Below are positions 1 through 5,283 of a DNA stretch of 6,524 nt, piece by piece (position 1 is the first letter of the stretch; every line of letters starts with the position of its first letter). A program made the translations under genes and the position numbers. The notes under the pieces were generated by a model that saw only the letters and a list, made by a program, of their open reading frames with translations, was not told where the DNA came from and ran no database searches. The stretch lies in assembly GCA_016844545.1 (NCBI GenBank), contig JAENJC010000072.1, positions 1 to 6,524 on the forward strand, read 5' to 3'. Source of the stretch: Deltaproteobacteria bacterium. Its GTDB lineage: Bacteria > Desulfobacterota > JAENJC01.

Positions 1-345
1 GAGGTACCATTTTAGGTTACTCTCAATAGCCTTCCAGTATTCCCTCTTGAAAGATATCAGGTCGCTGAATCTGGCGTACCTGTTACCCGCAAATCCCCAT
101 ATTACGCGTAACGTGTAGATGACAGCCAGGAAATAGCCGAAATAGGTGTGCTTCTTCTTGAGCATGGCCATAAGCATCTCTGCAGCCTCATCGTTCAGGC
201 CAAGAGATTCTACTTCCCACATGGTGAGCGCCAGGGCAACAAGGATAATGACAGTCAGGGCTTTAAGCCAGTGAAGTACCCTGGTCGGGATGTCCCAGAC
301 AGGGACCGCCTCGTATACTACATCTGCCTTGATCTGCTCGTCCAT
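1..345 (-). CDS. Cytochrome b561 / Ni-hydrogenase-type b-cytochrome, N-terminal part
   Basis: This is the first 115 codons of a membrane di-haem b-type cytochrome; the gene runs off the left edge of the window. The protein begins with a short acidic segment, followed by VWDIPTRVLHW (residues 16-26), the hallmark opening of the bacterial cytochrome b561 / Ni-hydrogenase b-subunit family. His25 sits at the start of a first membrane helix (about 25-44). A second helix (about 66-85) begins with His66 and carries a Tyr-x-x-Arg-x-x-x-Gly pattern. Such proteins pass electrons between quinones and a periplasmic or membrane partner, often a c-type cytochrome or hydrogenase. The ATG start is supported by a GGAG sequence at 352-355, six bases upstream. 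It follows the PepSY gene and the terminator at 360-398. The electron-transfer partner cannot be told because the downstream genes are missing. Confidence 0.85.
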   Translation of the reverse strand, partial: MDEQIKADVVYEAVPVWDIPTRVLHWLKALTVIILVALALTMWEVESLGLNDEAAEMLMAMLKKKHTYFGYFLAVIYTLRVIWGFAGNRYARFSDLISFKREYWKAIESNLKWYL

Positions 346-351
346 ATCCAA

Positions 352-355
352 CTCC
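352..355 (-). promoter_or_regulatory. Ribosome binding site of the cytochrome b gene, just after a terminator
   Basis: On the minus strand GGAG lies six bases before the ATG at 345. It comes only four bases after the T tract of the upstream terminator, so any transcript that ended there would just miss it. It supports the chosen start. Confidence 0.6.
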
Positions 356-359
356 AACT

Positions 360-398
360 AAAAAAAATGCCGGAAGCGGCATTAAGCTGCTTCCGGCA
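360..398 (-). terminator. Strong intrinsic terminator after the PepSY gene
   Basis: On the minus strand a 13-bp stem (arms 386-398 and 368-380) has one G-T wobble and a five-base loop (381-385). It is followed by eight T residues (360-367). The stem contains a GCCGGAAGC / GCTTCCGGC core. It lies six bases beyond the PepSY stop codon. The T tract is on the minus-strand side only, so the terminator is directional. It lies between the PepSY gene and the cytochrome b gene on the same strand, so it is expected to reduce transcription of the latter. Confidence 0.88.
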
Positions 399-404
399 GA
401 AAAA

Positions 405-683
405 CTACTTCTTCTCTTCTTTCTTTTCCTGCTTTGGGCTCACAATCTCACCACTCTTTGGGTCTATCTTGACCACAACCTTCTCACCCTTCTCAGTCAG
501 GATATATACCTCAAAAAGTCCGCGCTCCTTTTCCTTATTTTCAACTTTACTGTTAGGATATGCCTTCTGCGCTATAGTCACAGCGTCATCAAGAGTCAAA
601 GGCTTCTTTGCCTCCTCGGCAAAAACAGATACTGAACCAAAAAATGCGGAAATTACTGCAACTGCTAAGAACTTTTTAAACAT
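405..683 (-). CDS. Small exported PepSY-domain protein
   Basis: This 92-residue protein is predicted to be secreted. Residues 1-22 form a Sec signal peptide: Lys-Lys near the start, a hydrophobic core, and VFA before Glu23 as a likely signal peptidase I site. Residues 30-83 match the PepSY pattern: LTLDDAVTIAQKAYP, then a K-E-x-G-L-F-E-V-Y strand and KIDPKSGEIV at the end. The tail is Lys/Glu rich. PepSY domains are known as inhibitory or binding modules around peptidases and redox membrane proteins; the ligand here is unknown. The ATG at 683 was chosen over an in-frame GTG at 755 because it has an AGGAGA ribosome binding site at 688-693 and places the signal peptide at the N-terminus. A near-consensus promoter lies about 100 bases upstream and a terminator follows directly. 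The adjacent b-type cytochrome suggests a periplasmic accessory role, which is inference. Confidence 0.85.
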   Translation of the reverse strand: MFKKFLAVAVISAFFGSVSVFAEEAKKPLTLDDAVTIAQKAYPNSKVENKEKERGLFEVYILTEKGEKVVVKIDPKSGEIVSPKQEKKEEKK

Positions 684-773
684 GATTTCTCCTTTTATAT
701 TTAGTTTTTGAATCTGAAGAGCTAATAAAAAAACTGCTTTAAAACCAGGACCCACCTCCTATAGTTAGATTTA
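684..773 (-). promoter_or_regulatory. Leader (5' UTR) of the PepSY transcript with an orphan Shine-Dalgarno
   Basis: If transcription starts about seven bases beyond the -10 box, the leader is about 90 nt long. It contains a perfect AGGAGG (755-760) that serves no recognisable gene, a seven-T run (727-733), and then the true AGGAGA (688-693) before the ATG at 683. A CTG six bases after the orphan site would open an eight-codon frame ending in TAG. That frame is only a possibility. No recognised riboswitch was seen. Confidence 0.4.
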
Positions 774-779
774 GCGGTA

Positions 780-807
780 ATTCTAACACGTTTAACCAAC
801 ATGTCAA
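780..807 (-). promoter_or_regulatory. Sigma70-type promoter for the PepSY gene
   Basis: On the minus strand the -35 hexamer TTGACA (802-807) is a perfect consensus. It is separated by 16 bases from TAGAAT (780-785), one mismatch from TATAAT. The position upstream of an exported-protein gene with its own ribosome binding site, and downstream of the sua5 stop, fits a new transcription unit beginning near 773. Confidence 0.78.
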
Positions 808-840
808 CATTTCTTAAGAGCAAGATACATCAGGTTAAAC
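790..840. promoter_or_regulatory. Inverted repeat flanking the -35 box, possible operator
   Basis: GTTTAACC (790-797) and its exact reverse complement GGTTAAAC (833-840) bracket the -35 hexamer. One arm falls in the -35/-10 spacer. An eight-base match at this spacing could be chance, and no regulator is encoded in the window, so operator function is only suggested by placement. Confidence 0.25.
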
Positions 841-869
841 TAAAGGAGGATTAATTGCGCTGGTCCCAT

Positions 870-1889
870 CTATTTCAACCCAGCTGCCCTTCTCAGCCTG
901 TCTGCTATGCCAAGCTTAAGGCCGCTGCCGCCATATGGTTCGGATATAATAAGGTCAACTCCATCCTTGTCAAATTCCCTGAGGATATCGAACAGCCTTC
1001 CGGCCACGGTTCCCGGCCTCGAACCTGCGTATTTTGTTATACAGCCTTTAACCCGGAACTCTTTGTGAAACGCAAGGATGCCAACCTTTTCCCCATCTTT
1101 TAAACCCTTTTCCGCAAGCTTCATGATATCAGACTGAACCGCATCACTATCACCTACAATTATAACCATCCTTGCCTTAGGCGCATAATGCCTGTACTTC
1201 ATACCAGGAGACGTGGCAGGCTTACTTTCATGTGATGCTAAAAATCCCTGAAGAGGACCTGTGACTTTCTCTATCTCTTCCACAGGCAAGCCGCCCGGCC
1301 GCAATAATGTCGGTGGAGATGTGGTCATATCAATGACTGTGGACTCTATACCGATCCTTGTCTTACCGCCATCAATAATCACATCTATTTTCCCGGACAG
1401 ATCAGCGGCAACATCTCTTGACCTTGTTGGCGAGGGTTTTCCTGACAGGTTGGCAGAAGGGGCAACGAGAGGAACCCCAGCCATCTTAATTAAAGAAAGG
1501 GCTATCTTGTTATCAGGCATCCTTACAGCAACGGTATCCAGGCCACCCGTTACTATGCCAGGAACTATCTTCTTTTTCTTTACGATAATAGTAAGAGGGC
1601 CAGGCCAGAACCTGTTAATAAGGTCTATAGCTGCCTTTACAGGCTTTTTGGCAACCAGTTGAAATGTATCCATGTCGGAGATGTGGACTATAAGAGGATT
1701 ATCAGGTGGACGGCCCTTTGCCTTGAACACCTTTCTTATCGCTTCGGGGTTCAGGGCATCGGCGCCGAGTCCGTAAACTGTTTCAGTAGGAAATGCAACT
1801 GTCCCGCCTCTATTTATCACTTCTGCAGCTTCTTTAATCTTGGAGGGTTCAGGGGAAATGGGGTTGATTTTCAGGATTTTTGTCATCAT
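870..1889 (-). CDS. Sua5-type L-threonylcarbamoyladenylate synthase
   Basis: This cytoplasmic enzyme makes threonylcarbamoyl-AMP from threonine, bicarbonate and ATP, the first step of the t6A37 modification of ANN-decoding tRNAs. The protein is 339 residues, the length of two-domain Sua5 rather than short YrdC/TsaC. Residues 1-210 form the YrdC domain, with GGTVAFPTETVYGLG (28-42), the KGR motif (58-60), PGPLT (96-100), SAN (145-147) and the SPT loop. The linker SPGMKYRHYAP (227-237) is diagnostic of Sua5, which uses it to close the active site, and the C-terminal Sua5 domain follows to the end. The start is Met1 or Met2 of a double ATG; the conserved N-terminal strand makes later starts unlikely. 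There is no recognisable Shine-Dalgarno, because the upstream gap is filled by a palindrome. It lies 42 bases after htpX on the same strand, probably co-transcribed. Confidence 0.95.
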   Translation of the reverse strand: MMTKILKINPISPEPSKIKEAAEVINRGGTVAFPTETVYGLGADALNPEAIRKVFKAKGRPPDNPLIVHISDMDTFQLVAKKPVKAAIDLINRFWPGPLTIIVKKKKIVPGIVTGGLDTVAVRMPDNKIALSLIKMAGVPLVAPSANLSGKPSPTRSRDVAADLSGKIDVIIDGGKTRIGIESTVIDMTTSPPTLLRPGGLPVEEIEKVTGPLQGFLASHESKPATSPGMKYRHYAPKARMVIIVGDSDAVQSDIMKLAEKGLKDGEKVGILAFHKEFRVKGCITKYAGSRPGTVAGRLFDILREFDKDGVDLIISEPYGGSGLKLGIADRLRRAAGLK

Positions 1890-1896
1890 GAATGGA

Positions 1897-1924
1897 GTAA
1901 GGGCGTATCGTCATACGCCCTTAC
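1897..1924. repeat. Perfect 12-bp palindrome between htpX and sua5, REP-like
   Basis: GTAAGGGCGTAT (1897-1908) and ATACGCCCTTAC (1913-1924) are exact reverse complements around a four-base loop. The element fills most of the 42-base gap, seven bases from each neighbouring gene. Neither side has a T tract, so it is unlikely to be a terminator. GC-rich palindromes that begin GTA and carry GGGGCG-type arms are familiar as interspersed elements in several bacterial groups. That this one is repeated in the genome is inference. Confidence 0.8.
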
Positions 1925-1931
1925 AAAGGGA

Positions 1932-2783
1932 TTAGAATATCTGCCTTGAAAGCTCTTCCAGCCTTGCAACCCTCTCTTCCATCGGAGGATGGGTGCTGAA
2001 TAAAGACATCAGGCCGCCGCCTGTAAGAGGGCTTACTATAAACATGTGGGCTGTTGCTGAGTTTGCATGCATAGGTATAGCTGCAACACCCATGTGGAGC
2101 TTCTTCAGGGCACTGGCAAGGGCCAGAGGTTTTCTGCATATCCTTGCGCCATATGCATCAGCCTGATATTCTCTTGAACGGGAAATGGCCATCTGGATCA
2201 GCATGGCTGCTATCGGGGCTACTATTGCCATGGCAATCATGACAAGCGGGCTTCCCCCCTCTTCGTCCCTGTTCCTGCCTCCGCCAAAGATAGCTGCCCA
2301 CTGTGCCATATGCGCAAGATAGCTTATGGCGCCTGCAATTGTGGCTACTATTGAAGAGATGAGTATGTCCCTGTTCCCGACATGGGCCAGTTCATGGGCC
2401 ATGACACCCTCAAGTTCTTCGTCGTTTAATATACTTAGAATCCCTTCTGTTGCCGCCACTGCCGCATGCTGCGGGTTCCTGCCAGTTGCGAAGGCATTGG
2501 GACTCATACCCGGAATGATATAGACCTTGGGCATCGGGAGCATCGCCTTCATCGCCAACTGGTTTGTTATCCTGTAAAGCCTTGGCGCCTCTGCCTCCGT
2601 TACCTCTCTTGCGCCATACATCTTTAGGACAATCTTGTCCGAGAACCAGTAACTGACAAGATTCATAACCCCTGCCATGATAAGGGCTATCATCATCCCG
2701 CCGTTCCCGCCAATTGCCTTCCCAACGAACAGGAGAAGGAGTGTAAGGGCGGTCAGTAGAAAAGTTGTCTTCAGTAAATTCAC
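1932..2783 (-). CDS. htpX: HtpX-type membrane zinc metalloprotease (M48)
   Basis: HtpX is an inner-membrane endopeptidase that removes misfolded membrane proteins, in parallel with FtsH. The 283 residues show two N-terminal membrane helices (about 5-20 and 29-47) and the conserved NAFATGRNP (96-104). The zinc motif HELAH (130-134) and the third ligand Glu205 in SREYQADAYGA follow, separated by two further hydrophobic segments (about 139-165 and 180-200). The family's C-terminal STHPPMEERVARLEEL is also present. Length is normal for the family. The start is GTG at 2783, supported by AAGGAGG eight bases upstream. It sits between the ccm operon and sua5 in the same direction. No heat-shock type promoter was recognised in the gap upstream. 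A link to cytochrome c maturation is not implied beyond sharing the envelope. Confidence 0.95.
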   Translation of the reverse strand: MNLLKTTFLLTALTLLLLFVGKAIGGNGGMMIALIMAGVMNLVSYWFSDKIVLKMYGAREVTEAEAPRLYRITNQLAMKAMLPMPKVYIIPGMSPNAFATGRNPQHAAVAATEGILSILNDEELEGVMAHELAHVGNRDILISSIVATIAGAISYLAHMAQWAAIFGGGRNRDEEGGSPLVMIAMAIVAPIAAMLIQMAISRSREYQADAYGARICRKPLALASALKKLHMGVAAIPMHANSATAHMFIVSPLTGGGLMSLFSTHPPMEERVARLEELSRQIF

Positions 2784-2834
2784 CTAATGTGCCTCCTTTA
2801 ACTTTAAAAGTTCACTTATCAGAACCTCTTTTTT

Positions 2835-2921
2835 GTCATTCCCGCAAAGATCTTGAGCGGGAATCCATTGTTTTTTATAGAATCAATAAGTGGATCTCCG
2901 ATAAAAGCACTCGGGGATGAC
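2835..2921. repeat. MITE-like element with GTCAT-CCCG terminal inverted repeats
   Basis: The 87-bp element starts GTCATTCCCGC and ends, read from the other strand, GTCATCCCCGAG. Both inward-reading halves continue with a CGG and then ATCCA after a loop of similar size, so the two halves are inverted copies of one roughly 30-base unit (about 2835-2867 and 2891-2921). The left half is itself a hairpin with a perfect 8-bp stem (ATTCCCGC 2838-2845, GCGGGAAT 2857-2864). It lies between ccmD and htpX. The unit resembles widespread ATTCCC...GGGAAT small repeats, by recollection. No transposase gene is nearby. Confidence 0.75.
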
Positions 2922-2951
2922 GGTACTGGAAGAACCTCATCAGTCGTAATT

Positions 2952-3095
2952 TTATTTTCCGCTTACAATCTTTTCCAGGTGTTCAAGTTCCTTCTGGACA
3001 TCTTTGTACCTCTTCCCCAGAAAGAAAATATACCCGAAGTTTATCACCCATAGAATCGTATAAGCAAGAAACAGATAATACAGTCCGCCTTCCAT
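2952..3095 (-). CDS. ccmD: CcmD family protein
   Basis: This 47-residue single-pass membrane protein is easily missed because of its size. It starts MEGGLYYLFLAYTILW, has a membrane helix at about residues 5-27, then KRYKDVQKELEHLEK, an amphipathic basic tail. That layout (Tyr-rich helix start, AY-x3-W, Arg and ELExLE after the helix) is the CcmD pattern. CcmD stabilises the CcmABCDE complex and aids release of haem-loaded CcmE. An ideal ribosome binding site, AAGGAGGT, lies just upstream of the ATG. Only 16 bases separate it from the ccmC stop, so the two are co-transcribed. Identity rests on position after ccmC plus this pattern, since CcmD sequences are poorly conserved. Confidence 0.85.
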   Translation of the reverse strand: MEGGLYYLFLAYTILWVINFGYIFFLGKRYKDVQKELEHLEKIVSGK

Positions 3096-3111
3096 ATTCA
3101 CCTCCTTAAAA

Positions 3112-3792
3112 TCAAGCTTCTTTCATTATTTTTTTCTTCAGCTCCGCTACCCTGTCCCTCATACCTTCCAAGTCCATCCTCCTCAAAAGAAGTATAACAT
3201 ATAGAAGAGTTATGGCCGATAATGACATGAACAGTGCATGTATCATTCTGGGGTCTAGGTCGATCTTATCCGGCCTTATCACGTCAGGATGAATGGTCCT
3301 CCACATCACATTAGCCACGTATGTCAAGGGAACATTGAGGAAGGCAATGATTCCTATGACGGCTGAAAACCTTCCCCTCTTTGTTTCCTCTTCGATGGCT
3401 CCGCGGACGATCATGTAGGCAACGAACATAAACGTTAGGATGAGGAATGTAACAAGCCTCGGATCCCAAGTCCACCAAGCACCCCAGACAGGCCTGGCCC
3501 AGATGGGGCCCGTTGTCAGGACAACGAGACAGAAGGCTATCCCTATTTCAGCGGATGAAACTGCTAATATATCCCAGAACCTCTTTTTTCTGATCAAGTA
3601 CATGAGGCTTCCTACAAATGTCCCAAAGAAGGCAATAAAGCCTGTCCATGCAAAAGATACATGAAAATAGAATATCCTCTGGATATTGCCCATGTTTGCA
3701 TCGGCCGGGGCATAGACAAACACCATATAAAGAGCTGATACCACAAGGACAGCTGTTACCAACGCAAGTGCATCTTTCAGTTTTTCCTTCAT
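3112..3792 (-). CDS. ccmC: Haem handling protein CcmC
   Basis: CcmC presents haem b to the chaperone CcmE at the periplasmic face of the inner membrane. The 226-residue protein has six likely membrane helices and the tryptophan-rich WWD signature WGAWWTWDPRLVTF (103-116). It has the two axial-ligand type histidines, His44 in FYFHVSFAW and His168 in RTIHPD, matching in position the family's essential pair. The C-terminal tail is basic. The ATG at 3792 is preferred over an in-frame GTG at 3855 because AGGAGG lies at 3799-3804 and family members start close to this point; the longer reading would translate the repeat at 3809-3875. The gene lies between ccmB, 106 bases upstream across that repeat, and ccmD, 16 bases downstream. 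Confidence 0.95.
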   Translation of the reverse strand: MKEKLKDALALVTAVLVVSALYMVFVYAPADANMGNIQRIFYFHVSFAWTGFIAFFGTFVGSLMYLIRKKRFWDILAVSSAEIGIAFCLVVLTTGPIWARPVWGAWWTWDPRLVTFLILTFMFVAYMIVRGAIEEETKRGRFSAVIGIIAFLNVPLTYVANVMWRTIHPDVIRPDKIDLDPRMIHALFMSLSAITLLYVILLLRRMDLEGMRDRVAELKKKIMKEA

Positions 3793-3808
3793 TCCACTCC
3801 TCCTTACT

Positions 3809-3875
3809 ATTTCTACCACCCCTTTAATTCCCCTCCTTATTAAGGAGGGGAGCACGAAGTGCGGGGTGGTTAAAT
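3809..3875. repeat. MITE-like palindromic element between ccmB and ccmC
   Basis: Terminal inverted repeats ATTTCTACCACCCC (3809-3822) and, from the other strand, ATTTAACCACCCC (3863-3875) enclose two hairpins. The first is a perfect 10-bp stem, CCCCTCCTTA (3830-3839) with TAAGGAGGGG (3841-3850). The second is GCAC-GAA-GTGC (3852-3862). The whole can fold as a cruciform. It has no T tract typical of a terminator and no coding sense of its own. It occupies most of the 106-base ccmB/ccmC gap, in an operon whose other gaps are nearly absent, which suggests insertion by a small mobile or REP-like repeat. Confidence 0.8.
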
Positions 3876-3898
3876 CTGGGAGAGTCCCCTCGCCTTTT

Positions 3899-4579
3899 TC
3901 ATTCCTCTATAAGATACTCAAATATCACAAAAGATGCCACAAAAAATATTATATCGAATGCAATGAGAAGTTTCAACCACTGGCTATACATCTCAATCCC
4001 GCTGCCGGCCATTATCATCCCTGTAGACTTGACAGCCGCTATTATCACCGGAACCTGCATGGGAAACAAGAGGAGCGGAAGTATCATGTCCCCTCCCCTG
4101 ATACCCACAGAGAGAGCCGAAAATAGGGTCCCCACTGCAATGAACCCGAACGTGGCCAGCACTATAACAATCATAAGTGGAGGAAGGGCTGCGGTCAGGG
4201 AAAGGTTAAAGAATAGGGCGAAAAATGGGAGAGAGAGCAACTCTATAGTCATGGTAAATATGAAATTACCGATCACCTTCCCCAGGTATATCCCGCTCCT
4301 GTCAAGAGGAGAAAGCATAAGCCCCTGCATGCAATCCTCTTCCTTTTCAAGGATAAAGGAGCGTGAAAGGCCAAGGGAAGCGGCAAATATAAAGGCAACC
4401 CATAGGATACCGGGGGCCACATCTTTTATATATTCTGCCCCTGGCTCAAATGCGAAGTTGAATATCACCATGACCAGAAGGGAAAAGAGCATCATGGAGT
4501 ATATCTTTTCCTTTGACCGGAACTCGATCCTCATGTCTTTGCCGGCTATCAGAAAAACCTTTTTTAGATAATTTCCCAC
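3899..4579 (-). CDS. ccmB: Haem exporter membrane subunit CcmB
   Basis: CcmB is the permease partner of the ATPase CcmA. The pair drives release of haem-loaded CcmE from CcmC/CcmD in the inner membrane. The 226 residues begin with an amphipathic segment containing KDMRIEFRSKEKI, typical of the CcmB N-terminus. Six hydrophobic segments follow, with the conserved LEKEEDCMQGLMLSPLDRSGIYLGK loop (about 78-102; residues E, D, C, L, SP and D are the family hallmarks) and LLFPMQVPVIIAA near the fifth segment. It starts with GTG at 4579, whose G is shared with the TAG stop of ccmA (TAGTG). The Shine-Dalgarno is weak, so translation is probably coupled to ccmA. The next gene, ccmC, follows after the repeat at 3809-3875. 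Confidence 0.94.
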   Translation of the reverse strand: MGNYLKKVFLIAGKDMRIEFRSKEKIYSMMLFSLLVMVIFNFAFEPGAEYIKDVAPGILWVAFIFAASLGLSRSFILEKEEDCMQGLMLSPLDRSGIYLGKVIGNFIFTMTIELLSLPFFALFFNLSLTAALPPLMIVIVLATFGFIAVGTLFSALSVGIRGGDMILPLLLFPMQVPVIIAAVKSTGMIMAGSGIEMYSQWLKLLIAFDIIFFVASFVIFEYLIEE

Positions 4580-5283
4580 TACTTTCCTTCTCCGACCTTT
4601 TCAAAATAGACCCTTTCAAATGTCTCAACGGTCTGGTTTGCGCTTCTATCCTCAAATACAATCTTACCAAGAATCTGTATTACTATCCTGTCGCTTATCT
4701 CAAGGCCGTTCGTGATATCATGGGTAGTCATTACAATGGTTTTGTCCTCCGTATGGAGTTTTTTCAGGAGGTTCGTGAGCATCCTGGCCGCGTGCTGGTC
4801 TAATCCGGTGTAAGGCTCATCGAGCAGGATAATGGCTGGATTATGGATTATGGCCCTTGCTATGGTAAGACGCTGGAGCATCCCTCTCGAAAAGGTCCGC
4901 ACCATGTCGTTCGCCCTGTGAGCCAGCCCTACTTCAGCAAGAAGCTCGTCTATCCTTTTTTCAAGATCAGGCAAATCATAGAGCCTTCCAAAAAAAAGGA
5001 GGTTCTCTTTTGCAGACAGGTTTCCGTAAAGAAACGCCTTATGGGAGATAACGCCTATCCTCCTTCTAGCATCCTCATTGGCGGAGGATATGTCTATGCC
5101 GTCTGTGTTTACTTTGCCGGATGTAGGCTTGATTATAGTTGAAAGAATTTTTAGAAGCGTGCTCTTGCCAGCGCCGTTGGGACCAAATACAGTGAGGAAC
5201 TCCCCTTTTTCTATCTTTAGATCAATCCCCCTCAAGGCATCAACAGGGCCGTAACTCTTCCAGAGCCTTGATACCTCGATCAT
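4579..5283 (-). CDS. ccmA: Haem exporter ATPase CcmA
   Basis: This cytoplasmic ABC ATPase pairs with CcmB; ATP hydrolysis powers the release of holo-CcmE. The 234 residues contain Walker A GPNGAGKST (34-42), the signature FSRGMLQR (131-138), Walker B IILLDEP (151-157) with catalytic Glu156, the D-loop GLD (160-162) and the H-loop His188 in TTHD. The SRGM signature instead of SGGQ is usual for CcmA. The Q-loop segment reads VISHKAFLYGNLSAKENL (78-95), with Lys82 where ABC ATPases normally have Gln. The C-terminal part ends FERVYFEKVGEGK. The ATG overlaps the stop of the upstream CcmI-like gene (ATGA), with an AAAGG-type ribosome binding site, so it is translated in the same operon. Confidence 0.95.
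   Translation of the reverse strand: MIEVSRLWKSYGPVDALRGIDLKIEKGEFLTVFGPNGAGKSTLLKILSTIIKPTSGKVNTDGIDISSANEDARRRIGVISHKAFLYGNLSAKENLLFFGRLYDLPDLEKRIDELLAEVGLAHRANDMVRTFSRGMLQRLTIARAIIHNPAIILLDEPYTGLDQHAARMLTNLLKKLHTEDKTIVMTTHDITNGLEISDRIVIQILGKIVFEDRSANQTVETFERVYFEKVGEGK

Noticed and set aside
148..711. 187-codon plus-strand open frame
   Set aside because: It crosses the cytochrome b start, the terminator and the PepSY gene on the opposite strand; low-complexity Phe/Ser runs are the reverse of Lys/Glu-rich coding sequence.
684..755. Upstream in-frame GTG start for the PepSY protein
   Set aside because: The GTG overlaps the AGGAGG itself, leaving no spacing, and the extension would bury the signal peptide; the ATG at 683 has its own AGGAGA.
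855..1103. Plus-strand frame opened by TTG with AAAGGAGGA just upstream
   Set aside because: The ribosome binding site is good, but the protein is the antisense of the conserved sua5 C-terminus and shows no family pattern; taken as coincidence.
1261..1662. 133-codon plus-strand open frame
   Set aside because: It is antisense to the conserved YrdC domain of sua5 and has no domain signature.
1897..1924. Terminator for htpX
   Set aside because: The palindrome has no T tract on the minus strand and the next gene begins seven bases later.
1921..2139. 72-codon minus-strand frame inside htpX
   Set aside because: It is an alternative frame of the conserved C-terminal part of HtpX with no support of its own.
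2838..2876. Possible plus-strand terminator (8-bp stem then six T)
   Set aside because: No plus-strand gene precedes it and the hairpin is explained by the repeat at 2835-2921; the T run starts several bases after the stem.
3793..3855. Upstream GTG start adding 21 residues to CcmC
   Set aside because: The added residues are encoded by the MITE-like repeat and a strong ribosome binding site stands before the ATG at 3792.
3963..4571. 202-codon plus-strand open frame
   Set aside because: It is fully antisense to ccmB, has no ribosome binding site or recognisable domain, and its Arg/Pro/Ile composition is that of a mirror frame.
4446..4670. 74-codon minus-strand frame across the ccmA/ccmB junction
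   Set aside because: Out of frame with both conserved genes and without any recognisable feature.
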